DNA of 64,000 bases from G965199725 sp965199725 (GCA_965199725.1 OZ241321.1:310001-374000); one strand, 5' to 3'. Positions 17,409 to 27,074 are shown, counted from the first letter of the stretch. Notes: generated by a model from the sequence alone, not told the origin. Numbers and translations: made by a program.

Positions 17409-18479
17409 TCATAAAGCAGCAGCAACGGCATCACCTATATCGCAGGTACCCACTTTAGTCATACCTGGCGAATAAATATCTGCTGTAGCAAGCCCATCGT
17501 CAAGCACATTACTGATAGCATTATCAATACGGTCAGCCATAGCTGGCTCATCCAGCGTATAGCGGAGCATCATGGCAACCGATAAAATGGTGGCTAACGG
17601 ATTGGCAATATTTTGCCCAGCAATATCAGGCGCAGACCCATGAATCGGTTCATACATACCTTTACTATTTTCATCCAGCGATGCTGACGGCAACATTCCG
17701 ATTGAACCAGTCAACATTGAAGCACAATCCGACAAAATATCACCAAATAGATTGGTCGTCACTATCACATCAAATTGTTTAGGCGCGCGCACTAACTGCA
17801 TAGCCGCATTATCAACATACATATGCTGCAAATCCACATCAGGGTAGCAATCAGTTAAATCATTCATTGTTGCTCGCCAAATTTCAGTAGATTCCAATAC
17901 GTTTGCCTTATCAACCGAGCATAATCGTCCTTGCCTTTTGCGTGCAAGCTCAAAAGCAATTTTACCAACCCTTCTCACTTCGCTTTCTTTATAAGCCAAG
18001 GTATTAAACCCTTCTTTTTCGCCACCCGCTAAAATGCGAATACCGCGTGGCTGACCAAAATAAATGCCGCCTGTCAGCTCACGTACAATCATCAAATCTA
18101 ATCCAGCTACCACCTGTGATTTTAATGTTGACGCATCAGTCAGTTGTGGATGCAAGATTGCTGGCCGCAGATTAGCAAACAAATTAAGCTGGCTGCGGAT
18201 ACCTAACAGGCCTTTTTCTGGGCGAACGTTTATATCCAGAGACTCCCACTTTTGACCGCCAACAGCCCCCAGCAAAATTGCATCTGCCGCCTGTGCCATG
18301 TTGATTGTTTCATCTGGTAATGGCGTACCAGTTTCATCAATTGCTGCGCCGCCAATCAGCCCATAGTCAAGATCAAAGGCAGCCTCATCTTTTGCCAGCG
18401 CCTTAAGCACCTTGACCGCTTCAGCGACAACTTCTGGCCCAATACCATCACCCGGTAATACAGCTATTTTTTTTGTCAT
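17409..18479 (-). CDS. leuB: 3-isopropylmalate dehydrogenase
   Basis: A 356-residue NAD-dependent oxidative decarboxylase of leucine synthesis. Seen: IAVLPGDGIGPEVVAEAVKVL at the N-terminus; IVRELTGGIYFGQPRG (about 130-146); DKANVLEST; and the C-terminal GSAPDIAGQNIANPLATIL. Typical length. It starts six bases after the leuD stop, so the two are almost certainly cotranscribed. Confidence 0.96.
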   Translation of the reverse strand: MTKKIAVLPGDGIGPEVVAEAVKVLKALAKDEAAFDLDYGLIGGAAIDETGTPLPDETINMAQAADAILLGAVGGQKWESLDINVRPEKGLLGIRSQLNLFANLRPAILHPQLTDASTLKSQVVAGLDLMIVRELTGGIYFGQPRGIRILAGGEKEGFNTLAYKESEVRRVGKIAFELARKRQGRLCSVDKANVLESTEIWRATMNDLTDCYPDVDLQHMYVDNAAMQLVRAPKQFDVIVTTNLFGDILSDCASMLTGSIGMLPSASLDENSKGMYEPIHGSAPDIAGQNIANPLATILSVAMMLRYTLDEPAMADRIDNAISNVLDDGLATADIYSPGMTKVGTCDIGDAVAAAL

Positions 18480-18484
18480 ATTGT

Positions 18485-19135
18485 TTAATCTACTTTTGAG
18501 GAAAAAAGCCAGGGAAACTGCCGCTGGCGTTTTTGTTCATAGGCATTAATTTCAGCAGTATGCTCCATGGTTAAGGCGATATCATCTAGGCCGTTTAATA
18601 AACAATCCTTCTTGAATGGATCAATGTTAAAGGCCATCACCTCACCAGCAGGCAGGCTGATTGTCTGCTTTTCTAGATCAACCGTTAGCTGATAACCAAC
18701 ATGCTGGCGAACATCAGCAAACAACATATCAATTTTATCTTTGGCTAACGTAATCGCTAAAACACCATTTTTGCTGGTATTATTAAAAAAGATATCGGCA
18801 AAACTTGGCGCAATAATAACGCGAATACCGAAATCTAACAACGCCCACACAGCATGTTCACGGCTAGAACCACAACCAAAATTCTCCCGCGTAAGCAATA
18901 TTGAGCCGCCATAATAGCGCGGCTGATTTAACACAAATGTCTCATTAAGCGGTCTATCAGTACACGCTTTGCCCGGCTCACCAGCATCTAAATAACGCCA
19001 TTCATCAAATAAATTAGGCCCAAATCCGCTACGTTTTATAGATTTTAGAAATTGTTTCGGGATGATAGCATCTGTATCCACATTAGCCCGATCTAGCGGA
19101 ATAACAATGCCGCGCACTACAGATAATTTTTCCAT
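18485..19135 (-). CDS. leuD: 3-isopropylmalate dehydratase small subunit
   Basis: A 216-residue swivelling-domain subunit that joins LeuC to isomerise isopropylmalate. Motifs: GIVIPLDRANVDTDAIIPKQFL at the start, FGCGSSREHAVWALLDFG (about 84-101) and the LNGLDDIALTMEH C-terminus. LeuC, normally directly upstream, is absent; a yceI-like gene occupies that place 13 bases upstream. LeuC must be elsewhere for leucine synthesis to work. Confidence 0.95.
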   Translation of the reverse strand: MEKLSVVRGIVIPLDRANVDTDAIIPKQFLKSIKRSGFGPNLFDEWRYLDAGEPGKACTDRPLNETFVLNQPRYYGGSILLTRENFGCGSSREHAVWALLDFGIRVIIAPSFADIFFNNTSKNGVLAITLAKDKIDMLFADVRQHVGYQLTVDLEKQTISLPAGEVMAFNIDPFKKDCLLNGLDDIALTMEHTAEINAYEQKRQRQFPWLFSSKVD

Positions 19136-19147
19136 TAACGTTAGCTC

Positions 19148-19744
19148 TTATTTTGCCGCATTTAACACCAGATAAAAAGTCACTGGCACAGTATGGGTGA
19201 TGCTGTTAAGCTGTACTAAAGTACGCAATTTCTCAATGCCGTTCAGTAAAGAAAAATCAGCGGCATGAACCATCACTGGCTCTGTGCTAACAGCCACGAG
19301 TTTAGTGTCAGTTAATTTGATTATCAGCACGTCAATACCCATCACTTCCTGTTCATCATGTAAAGATAAAGTGGCCTCAACAGCTAAACTGATATGTTCA
19401 CCCGGCATTAACATATCTATCATTTTTTTATCAAAATTAGCAGTTAGCGATGCTGATGCAAATTTGTCAACCTGAAATAAAAATCGCCGAATCCTGTCAT
19501 CACGCAGGGCAACCTTGGTATCAACGCTGGCAAGATCAATCGTAAGATTAAATTGGCCTTTTGCATTCAGTCCGCCCTTAAAATAATTAAACTGATTTAG
19601 TTCAACAAATTGTGCTTGCTTGATGGTAATAAAATTAAGCTGTGATGATTGCCTGTCAATCACCCATTGATCGGCATAGCTGTTGGTTGCCGCCAGCAAC
19701 AAAAATACTGCCACTAACTGCATAAAGTTAATTATTTTATTCAT
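19148..19744 (-). CDS. YceI-like periplasmic lipid-binding protein
   Basis: A 198-residue protein with a clear signal peptide (MNKIINFMQLVAVFLLLAAT, cleavage near SYA-DQ) followed by a YceI lipocalin-like fold: WVIDRQSSQLNFITIKQ, GQFNLTIDLASVDTKV and RDDRIRRFLF. Family members bind polyisoprenoid or similar lipids in the periplasm. The usual HVxF-type motif is altered here (NFITIKQAQFVEL), so it belongs to a divergent branch. It is placed directly upstream of leuD, where leuC would be expected, and probably shares its transcript. Confidence 0.85.
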   Translation of the reverse strand: MNKIINFMQLVAVFLLLAATNSYADQWVIDRQSSQLNFITIKQAQFVELNQFNYFKGGLNAKGQFNLTIDLASVDTKVALRDDRIRRFLFQVDKFASASLTANFDKKMIDMLMPGEHISLAVEATLSLHDEQEVMGIDVLIIKLTDTKLVAVSTEPVMVHAADFSLLNGIEKLRTLVQLNSITHTVPVTFYLVLNAAK

Positions 19745-19963
19745 CTGATACCCCTTAGTGCTCCTGTCATTGTTGCACCAATTCCGTCATTCCACACTTG
19801 ATGCAGAATCTACTGATTATTTCTGCACCCACCACCCTGCTTTGACAGGTCATTTTACTATGCGTGCTAAAAAAATGTAAAAACTTAAAAATGTAAGGCG
19901 CACAATGGTGCACAAACAAATTAAACCGACTTAAGATTAGTAGCAGCACAGGATCAAGCGCAG

Positions 19964-20831
19964 TTATGTCAGCAAAAGTTTATCCGCCTGTTGCTGTAAG
20001 TTAGCTACTTTAACCTGTAGCTTCTTATCCTGAGCATCCACCACCTCATCAATAGTAGCTGGGTTTTTTCGGTACAGGGTTAAAAGCTCATAATCAGCAC
20101 TTTGTTTTAGATTATCCAGCATCTCTATGTGATTTAATATCATTGCCTGAAGGTGCTGATAAAGCGCTTCTAACTCATTAAGGCCTAACGCATCACTGGT
20201 ATCAATTGTAGCCCAGCCCTGCTTTTTAATTAAAGATCGGGATCAGTGGCAATCTCCTTTAGGGTTGCCAAATCACCGTCATCACGCAGAATATTGATTT
20301 TAGCAGTCAGCCTTTCATACACCTCACGCTTTTCTGGATCTTGATTATGACGATCAGGATGAAACAAATGCACCAACTTTTTCCAAATTACTTTTAATGC
20401 CTGCTGGTCATCTTCACTTAAGATTTTAATCTTCGCTTTTGCCTTGCCTTCAGCCTCTTCATAATCAGATTGGGTTTGGCTTTGCTGCTTAATAAAATCT
20501 TCAGTCAACGATTCAAGACTATCTTCACCTTGTATCATCAAACTTAAATAATGCTGGCGATATGCCACCACCTGTATCAGTTCATCATGCTGGTAGTAAG
20601 CCTTTTGCAGGCGCAAAAACACTGCGCTTGTAAGTTATCTACCGCGCTTTTTTCCTGCGTATATTCAAACTCTATCTCCGCCAGTCGTGAGCGGCAGGCA
20701 GCAATCAAACTTTTAATTTCAGTTAAACGCGCCTCGCCAAACACAGTTACATCTGTGCCACTTGCTGTGACAGCATTACCATGTTTTGGTGGGCGCGCTT
20801 CTAGTAATTTTGTCAGGTACCAGTTACCCAT
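19964..20831 (-). pseudogene. broken J-domain protein
   Basis: The reconstructed protein begins MGNWYLTKLLEARPPKHG and ends near QADKLLLT. It has a coiled-coil region and a J-domain-like core with LWKKLV-type IWKKLVHLFHPDRHNQ, keeping the HPD tripeptide. Two single-base losses break it: one near 20615-20625, after DNLQAQ, and one near 20226-20238, after TDPDL, where IKKQGWATID resumes. Length and content match a J-domain protein found beside a DEDDh exonuclease in other gammaproteobacteria, which is the arrangement here (start four bases after the exonuclease stop). Both genes are broken. Confidence 0.8.
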
Positions 20832-20834
20832 TGC

Positions 20835-21541
20835 CTAACTTTGCTCACGTGGCGATTGTGCCAGCCATACCAGCCAGTCTCGTAAATCATCATCGTTAAG
20901 CGCATCACAAAAATGGCGCCCCTTACATTTACCAAACGGAATCTTGCTTGGGTGCCATTCACTTTGGTAAAAATCACAGATAGCTTGCTAGATATCAAGC
21001 TGGCGCACTTCAGTTAAGGGCTGTAATACTTGCTGCAATAAGTCAATAACCGTTTTCACATCACCCAGCGCGGTATGAGCAGCCTGATCAGGTAAGCGGT
21101 AAAACTGACGCAAAGTCTGCAATTTACAATTACCAGCAGGCGACGGATCAAGCAGACGACGTGCCAAGGCTAACGCACAAAAACCAATGCTGCCTATTGG
21201 CGCTATGTTTAAGCGTTGCCATTCAGGTAACAACACATCATTAAGATCATAGGCGTTGTTATAAGCAACCAACAGCAGATGATTAACATAATCCGCAAAG
21301 TCGGCATAGACTTAGGTGGCAGGATGATCATCGCGATCCAAAATCTCGCGGGTATAACCATGTGCACCCGCGATGCCTCTGGTGGAATATCAGCATTTTG
21401 GTTCAAAAGCCGCTGAAATGGCTTGCTGTGTGTCTGCTAGCCACGCATTTTCTGCGCGGCAATCTCCACCGTATAAATCGACTTGCCAAATCCGGTAGTT
21501 TCAGTATCCAGCAACACCCATTTGCTATCAGCAAAACTCAT
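20835..21541 (-). pseudogene. broken DEDDh 3'-5' exonuclease (DnaQ-like)
   Basis: The start MSFADSKWVLLDTETTGFG carries the ExoI motif (DTET). Later segments are LLVAYNNAYDLNDVLLPEWQ (ExoII), the ExoIII-like HTALGDVKTVIDLL, and a C-terminal domain with IPFGKCKGRHFCDAL resembling the ExoX-type tail. Damage: TAG replaces the expected codon after QKMRG; a frameshift after SRVH where two extra bases precede GYTREILDRDD; TAA after HPAT; and TAG after RQLDI at 20988, after which the same frame continues to 20835. Without lesions it would be about 235 residues and cytoplasmic. It sits between an LRR-like gene and the J-domain gene. Confidence 0.82.
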
Positions 21542-21547
21542 GGTTGA

Positions 21548-21811
21548 TTACCCCTCTATTATCGCCACCTCATCATCGCAATTCAACTCTGTTAGATTTG
21601 GGCAAGGCGATAGGTCTAGTTTGGTTAAGGCTGTGCCTGATACATCCAACTCAGTTAAGGTTAAATCCACGGGCTTGATTAATTGTGTTGCGCGCGCCAG
21701 TACGGTTAAATCCTCGCTTACCCGTGATGCTAGCTGCTTGGCACTGGGAGATAGCTGCCTGTTACCAGTCTTAACTGGTAGGGTATTACTATCATCATTA
21801 TGCTTGCTTAT
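21548..21811 (-). pseudogene. small leucine-rich-repeat-like protein, non-standard start
   Basis: An 87-codon open frame ending at TAA 21548-21550. Its C-terminal half reads LTELDVSGTALTKLDLSPCP and then NLTELNCDD, two leucine-rich-repeat units of the L-x-x-L-D-(V/L)-S type. The only candidate start is ATA at 21809-21811, with AGGAGA 8 bases upstream, as if ATG had mutated to ATA. It lies a few bases upstream of the exonuclease gene on the same strand and so probably formed a three-gene unit with it and the J-domain gene. I do not recognise the family; two repeats are too few for a full LRR fold, so it may be a fragment. Confidence 0.5.
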
Positions 21812-21843
21812 GGTACTTAATCTCCTGTGCTATGCTGCATATG

Positions 21844-24075
21844 TTAGCTAACAACGCCCTTGGCCCGCTGTTTATTTTGATACATTAGCCACGCAGGTAA
21901 AGCTAAGGCAATAATCGCCATTATAATTAGAACTAAGGGCCATAAGATTGGTGTATTCCAATCTTGTTGTAGCTGCTGACGCTGGCTGTCATCAAGCCGC
22001 CGATATTTCAGAGCATTATTGGTCATCATATTCGGTTTTACGTTTTTGTTCCACGCATGATACAAAGAAAACTGGGTAGGATGAAAACCCCACACCCACG
22101 GCGCATCTTTGGTTAAAATAACGAGCATTTTATCAATAATCTTTTGGCGCCTGTTACCATCTGGCATTATACGCATCTCATCAAACAAGCGATCATAGTC
22201 TGGGTTGCTGTAGTTAACGGCATTCTCACCACCACTTATTGCCTTGCCGTTAGGCCCATAAAGTAAAAAGAAAAAGTTTTCTGGATCAGGATAATCTGCC
22301 CGCCAGCCCCATTGAAACAATTGGGTTTGACCGTTGCGTACCTTATCCTGAAAACGATTATAATCGCTACTGCGAATAACAAGCTGGATACTTAATTTTT
22401 GCAATTGCTTTCTTAGCCAGTCAAATCGTGCTTTGGCATCAGGGCCACTGGCGGGCACATCAAAATAGATAACCAGCGCATCGCCAGTTTTAGCAGAACG
22501 ACCATTAGGGTAGCCGGCCTGAGCTAGAAGCTTGCGCGCCTCAACAATACTTTTACGCTTAAGTTTATTATGCTGCCAGTCATAGACATAGGCATTCATC
22601 CCCTGCCTCCCTGCTTGATAACCAAAAATACCCGGCGGAATTGGCCCCTGGGCGGGTACACCGCGACCATTTAAAAAAATAGAAATAAACTCTTCATAAT
22701 CAATAGCGATAGAAATAGCCTGACGTAACTTCCTAGCCTCCGGTGAATAGCCACCGACGATACTATCCTGCATATTAAAGCCGATATAGTAGGTTGAGGT
22801 ATCCGTTGATGTGCTGAGGGCAATGCCCTTTTTTTTCATCTCATCACTTAAACTGAATTTACCGCCGCTGCCAACACGTATTGCCTTATCAAAACTATCT
22901 GAGCTAATCCCGCTGACATCATAATAACCCTGTAAAAACTTGCTCCAGTATGAAATACTTTCTTTCTCTAAGGTAAACACAATTCTATCTATGAAAGGCA
23001 AGCGCTTGCCACTATCTGCCAATAAGCCCCGCTTAGCATCAGCTGACTCGCCCTGCTGTGGATAATAATCAGGGTGATAGTTAGGATTTTTGGTTAATAC
23101 CATGCGGCGATTGGGATCATTTTCGGTTAATTGATAGGGCCCGGTGCCAACAGGAAACCAATCTAAGGTGATATTTTTGGCTATTAACCCTGATTGGGCA
23201 TAAAACACATCAGCCTCCCAGGGAATGGGGGCAAAAAAAGGCATTGCCAGCCAGTAACGCAGTTGCGGGTATGTGCCAATTACTTTTATCTGATAAGTAT
23301 AGCGATCAATCACGCTAACACCCTTAATCTTTGCGCTGCGTAAACTGATAGGTTGGCCTTTTGATTGCTGCTCGCGCAGTTTGTCAGCATAATCGCCAAG
23401 ACCTACTATGTATTCACTCATAAGCCCAAGAATGGGTGAATGAATCTGTGGATGGGCCAAGCGTTTAATCTGGTATACATAATCTGCCGCGACAAGTTCG
23501 CGACTAGCAAGCGCAGGAAAATCAGCAATAGTATCAATACTATCCAGCATATTAGCATCAAGCCGATGATAGCGGTATTTATCGCTGCTATCTTTTACAA
23601 ATGCCGGATGCGGCTGGTATAAGATGCCAGGGCTGATACTAATCTGATAAATACTATAGGCAACATTTTTATCCTGATCGTCTGCTGTTAATTCAATATT
23701 ATTGCTGTCAAAATAGCGCACTATTGGTAATGATTGGGCAGTTAAGGGTATCAACGTGTAGGGTCTTTTTAAGTAATGGTATTGATAAGGAGGTTCGTAA
23801 ATCTGCCCAGTAAAGATCGCTTCATTGGCGCTGAATGAGCGCGCTGGATCAAGATGCTTTGGCCTTAATGAAAATGAACTATACAGGGTTGCAATAGCGT
23901 TATCCTCATCCGAATACGGCGAGTTGACTGCGACAAAATCACAGCCAGACAGACAAATTAACATCACAATATAACAATAGCCGATAGCGCGCATCACAAA
24001 TCTGCTGAGAATAGATTGAGTTTGCGCCACCTTCGGTTTAAATATCAACTTGTCAGGAAAACGGATGTCGTTCAT
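21844..24075 (-). CDS. peptide/nickel-type ABC transporter substrate-binding lipoprotein
   Basis: A 743-residue SBP_bac_5 family protein, longer than the usual 530-600. A lipobox (MLICLSGCDF) near residue 45 follows a hydrophobic stretch; the frame starts at MNDIRFPD, but an internal Met at codon 28 (23994) would give a more normal signal peptide. The body has family motifs GTGPYQLTENDPNRRMVL, RKLRQAISIAIDYEE and WQHNKLKRKSIVEARKLLAQ. A hydrophobic helix (WPLVLIIMAIIALALPAWLM) near the end plus a basic tail would anchor the C-terminus too, which is unusual. No permease or ATPase is adjacent; a DppB-type permease lies at 547-1530. Confidence 0.85.
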   Translation of the reverse strand: MNDIRFPDKLIFKPKVAQTQSILSRFVMRAIGYCYIVMLICLSGCDFVAVNSPYSDEDNAIATLYSSFSLRPKHLDPARSFSANEAIFTGQIYEPPYQYHYLKRPYTLIPLTAQSLPIVRYFDSNNIELTADDQDKNVAYSIYQISISPGILYQPHPAFVKDSSDKYRYHRLDANMLDSIDTIADFPALASRELVAADYVYQIKRLAHPQIHSPILGLMSEYIVGLGDYADKLREQQSKGQPISLRSAKIKGVSVIDRYTYQIKVIGTYPQLRYWLAMPFFAPIPWEADVFYAQSGLIAKNITLDWFPVGTGPYQLTENDPNRRMVLTKNPNYHPDYYPQQGESADAKRGLLADSGKRLPFIDRIVFTLEKESISYWSKFLQGYYDVSGISSDSFDKAIRVGSGGKFSLSDEMKKKGIALSTSTDTSTYYIGFNMQDSIVGGYSPEARKLRQAISIAIDYEEFISIFLNGRGVPAQGPIPPGIFGYQAGRQGMNAYVYDWQHNKLKRKSIVEARKLLAQAGYPNGRSAKTGDALVIYFDVPASGPDAKARFDWLRKQLQKLSIQLVIRSSDYNRFQDKVRNGQTQLFQWGWRADYPDPENFFFLLYGPNGKAISGGENAVNYSNPDYDRLFDEMRIMPDGNRRQKIIDKMLVILTKDAPWVWGFHPTQFSLYHAWNKNVKPNMMTNNALKYRRLDDSQRQQLQQDWNTPILWPLVLIIMAIIALALPAWLMYQNKQRAKGVVS

Positions 24076-24205
24076 ATCCTTAAACTAATTTTTAATATTC
24101 ATCCTACGCTAATTATAAACGCCTTACAGATAACTTGTCCTTCCGTAAAGGCTTAAATTGGAGTAACTTAGATAGTCTGTTGCCAATTTTATCAGGAGCA
24201 CATGT

Positions 24206-24994
24206 ATGGGATTTTTACAAGATAAACGAGTGCTGATTGTCGGTGTTGCCAGCGCTAGATCAATTGCATCAGGCATTGCGCTTGCTATGGCGCGCGAAGG
24301 GGCTGAACTTGCATTTACCTATCAAACTGAAAAATTAAAGCCGCGTGTGGTAAAAATCGCTGAAGAATGTAACGCAGACAACGCATTGTTATTTCCATGT
24401 GATGTAAGAAGTGATGATGAGATTAATCATGTTTTTGCAGCCTTATCCCGCCATTGGGATGGTCTAGACAGTATTGTCCACGCTGTTGCCTTTGCCCCGC
24501 GCGAGCAGTTACAGGGCAGCTATATTGATAGCATAAATCGCGAGGGGTTTGCGATTGCCCATGATGTCAGCAGCTATAGCTTTACCGCGCTTGCTAAAGC
24601 AGGGCGCGATATGATGGCAGGTTGCAATGGATCACTTTTGACATTAAGTTATCTAGGGGCTGAGCGTGCCATTGATCATTACAATGTGATGGGCATTGCC
24701 AAAGCAAGTCTGGAAGCAAATGTGCGTTATATGGCTTTATCATTAGGCCCAGAGGGAACACGGGTCAATGCTATTTCTGCTGGTCCAATTAAAACACTAG
24801 CATCATCAGGTATTGCTGATTTTGGTAAAAAGCTGGCACAAGGTGAACGCATTGCACCATTACGTCGCAATGTCACTACGCATGATGTTGGTAATGTAGC
24901 TGCATTTATGTGCTCAGATTTAGCAGCAGGCATTACTGGTGAAATTACCTATGTTGACAGCGGCTTTAATATCGTGGGTGCTACAGAGCTTTGA
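24206..24994 (+). CDS. fabI: enoyl-[acyl-carrier-protein] reductase (NADH)
   Basis: A 262-residue short-chain-dehydrogenase enzyme that reduces the trans-2-enoyl-ACP double bond, the final step of the fatty-acid elongation cycle. N-terminus MGFLQDKRVLIVGVASARSI; catalytic Tyr/Lys in HYNVMGIAKASLEANVRYMA (tyrosine near residue 160, lysine seven later); SYLGAERAI and NAISAGPIKTLA are typical. The position equal to E. coli Gly93 (HSIGFAP) is alanine here (HAVAFAP), a common natural variant. It starts after GGAGCACAT and is convergent with ppiD with 19 bases between. Confidence 0.96.
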   Translation: MGFLQDKRVLIVGVASARSIASGIALAMAREGAELAFTYQTEKLKPRVVKIAEECNADNALLFPCDVRSDDEINHVFAALSRHWDGLDSIVHAVAFAPREQLQGSYIDSINREGFAIAHDVSSYSFTALAKAGRDMMAGCNGSLLTLSYLGAERAIDHYNVMGIAKASLEANVRYMALSLGPEGTRVNAISAGPIKTLASSGIADFGKKLAQGERIAPLRRNVTTHDVGNVAAFMCSDLAAGITGEITYVDSGFNIVGATEL

Positions 24995-25013
24995 TAATAC
25001 TTGGAGACAACAC

Positions 25014-26906
25014 TTACATTAAGTTCTTGGTCACTATATCAATATCAGCATCTGCCTTTAGCGTAGCAACTAGCGCACGCCACTCACCTTCGCCATAATA
25101 CTGCATCAGATAAGATTTAAGGTTATCACGATACTCTGCTGTTATCTGATTAGGATCACCCTCATTGACTGCTGCCAATTCAACAATGATATAGTCACCA
25201 TTTTGTGCAATAAATCCGCTGAAAACACTGCCGTCACCTACTGGTTTTTTGGCAGAAAAAGCATATTGCAATAGTTGTTTATCAACATTGTTACTAGCTC
25301 GGCTGTATGTTTGTAAAGTAGTCCAGTTATCCTCAGTAAATACAGCATCAATGCCTTCGCCTGACGCTAGTCTGGCAAGCATCATTTCACCTTGTTCGCG
25401 TGCTTTATCACGCGCGCGCTCAAACTGTAATTTTGCTTTAATGGTGGGGGCAATTGAGGCATAAGATAATTGCTGGCTGGGAGTATATTTATTTTTACGC
25501 AGCACAAGCAAATGTAATTCATTAAGATTGATAACCTCGCTATTGAGATCATTATTCAATACATCATCACTAAATGCGGCAGTTACCACTCGGTGATGCT
25601 GAGCAATACCATCAGCACTGCCTTTACGCGTAAAAGCTTCAGATGTTTTTATCTTAACGCCCAGTTCTGTAGCAACCAAGTTCAGACTGCCCGGATTTTC
25701 ATAACTCAAATCAGCTAGTATATCTGCCTGCTCATAAAATATATCTTCAGCTTGCTGACGACGATAAAGTGCTGCTACTTCAGCACGCACATCACGATAT
25801 GATCTGGCATCTAATTCTTTGATACCTGTTAGTTTTATCAGATGATAGCCGAACTCTGTTTTTACTGGATCACTTACCGCGCCTATATCTGTCAGCGCAA
25901 ACACAGCTTGCTCAAATTCAGCATCAGTATCACCGCGCTGTAACCAACCTAAGTCACCACCATTGTTAGCCGAACCAACATCAGCGGAAAATTGACTGGC
26001 TAACGCAGAAAATGAGTCACCAGCTTCAAGTCTATAAGCTATTTCCGCTAATTGTGTCAATGCATTATCTTGTTCACCTTCAATTAAAATATGACTAACC
26101 TTGCGCTGCTGAGGGGCAACAAATTGATCTTGATTATCCTGGTAGAACTGCTGCAGTAAGGTATCATCTACTTCAACAGCTTGTGCCAATTCCTCAGCTG
26201 ACAGTTCAATATAATCAACAGAAATCTGCTCTGGTGCCATATAGTTATCTTTATGCTGCGTAAAATACTGCCGCGCATCCATCTCACTGACCACAATCAT
26301 ATCAATATAAGGCTGAACGGGAATAATGCCATAAGCTATATCGCGTGTTTGCCTTTCTAGCCTGATGATATTATTCAGTGTTTTTGCTGTAACTAATGCT
26401 GTCTGTTTGATATTGTCGCGCAGTTGCTGCACTAGCAAATTGTGCCGTAATTGTGACTCATAGGCTGTTGGTGTCAGGCCAGCCCCTGCTAGAATAGCTC
26501 TGTAATAATCAAGTTCAAACTGACCATCACGTTGAAAATCATCTGTTGACTGAATCAGGTCATTAATATCAACATCAGGGATATACTGACCTAACTCATT
26601 GGTAGCCGCAACAATTATTTTTTTCTCAATCAGGTTATCTAATAAACGTCGTCTTACCTCTGCACTATCAACCAGCACAGGATCAAACTCATCGCCCATG
26701 ACTTCACGTAAACGATCACGATAAAGCTGGTACTCGCGCTGAAACTGTGCCTGAGTAATAGTCTCGCCATTCACTTTGGCAATAACAACATCTACTGGCC
26801 CATCAAAGTATGAATTAACACCCCACAGCGCAAACGGAATACTGATTAAACCAACGATAAACCATGCAACCCAGCCTCTGGCATGTTCACGAATGAAATG
26901 CAACAT
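25014..26906 (-). CDS. ppiD: periplasmic peptidyl-prolyl isomerase/chaperone PpiD
   Basis: A 630-residue inner-membrane-anchored foldase. A single transmembrane helix near the N-terminus (WVAWFIVGLISIPFALW, residues 12-28) precedes a SurA-like N-terminal domain with NGETITQAQFQREY. The parvulin domain is around residues 265-360 (VSHILIEGE, GGDLGWLQRGDTDAEFEQAV and KTEFGYHLIKLT), and a long C-terminal region follows. Length is close to E. coli PpiD (623). It sits downstream of hupB as in E. coli; here two tRNA genes lie between. No lon gene is adjacent. Confidence 0.94.
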   Translation of the reverse strand: MLHFIREHARGWVAWFIVGLISIPFALWGVNSYFDGPVDVVIAKVNGETITQAQFQREYQLYRDRLREVMGDEFDPVLVDSAEVRRRLLDNLIEKKIIVAATNELGQYIPDVDINDLIQSTDDFQRDGQFELDYYRAILAGAGLTPTAYESQLRHNLLVQQLRDNIKQTALVTAKTLNNIIRLERQTRDIAYGIIPVQPYIDMIVVSEMDARQYFTQHKDNYMAPEQISVDYIELSAEELAQAVEVDDTLLQQFYQDNQDQFVAPQQRKVSHILIEGEQDNALTQLAEIAYRLEAGDSFSALASQFSADVGSANNGGDLGWLQRGDTDAEFEQAVFALTDIGAVSDPVKTEFGYHLIKLTGIKELDARSYRDVRAEVAALYRRQQAEDIFYEQADILADLSYENPGSLNLVATELGVKIKTSEAFTRKGSADGIAQHHRVVTAAFSDDVLNNDLNSEVINLNELHLLVLRKNKYTPSQQLSYASIAPTIKAKLQFERARDKAREQGEMMLARLASGEGIDAVFTEDNWTTLQTYSRASNNVDKQLLQYAFSAKKPVGDGSVFSGFIAQNGDYIIVELAAVNEGDPNQITAEYRDNLKSYLMQYYGEGEWRALVATLKADADIDIVTKNLM

Positions 26907-26944
26907 AGCAGAAAAATCCCCGGATATTATCTAAACGACCAGCG

Positions 26945-26982
26945 AAAAGGAAAATGCGCACAGCACGACTAAAGCCATGCGC
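26945..26982 (-). terminator. possible terminator after tRNA-Asp
   Basis: On the minus strand GCGCA (26982-26978) pairs with TGCGC (26960-26956), a 5-bp stem with a long loop, followed by ATTTTCCTTTT. The stem is short, so readthrough into ppiD is likely and the call is weak. Confidence 0.3.
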
Positions 26983-26997
26983 TCTTTTTATGATCCT

Positions 26998-27074
26998 TGG
27001 CGGAGCGGACGGGACTTGAACCCGCGACCTCCGGCGTGACAGGCCAGCATTCTAACCAACTGAACTACCGCTCC
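26998..27074 (-). tRNA. tRNA-Asp (GTC)
   Basis: Read on the minus strand the 77-base sequence folds as a cloverleaf. The acceptor stem is GGAGCGG/CCGCTCC, the anticodon loop CTGTCAC carries GTC, the T arm contains GGTTCAAGTCC, and the encoded 3' end is GCCA. It lies 16 bases after tRNA-Val on the same strand and probably shares the hupB transcript. Confidence 0.97.

Noticed and set aside
24470..24500. FabI position equal to E. coli Gly93 is Ala, hinting at triclosan tolerance
   Set aside because: Alanine at this place is common in natural FabI proteins, so no special claim is justified.
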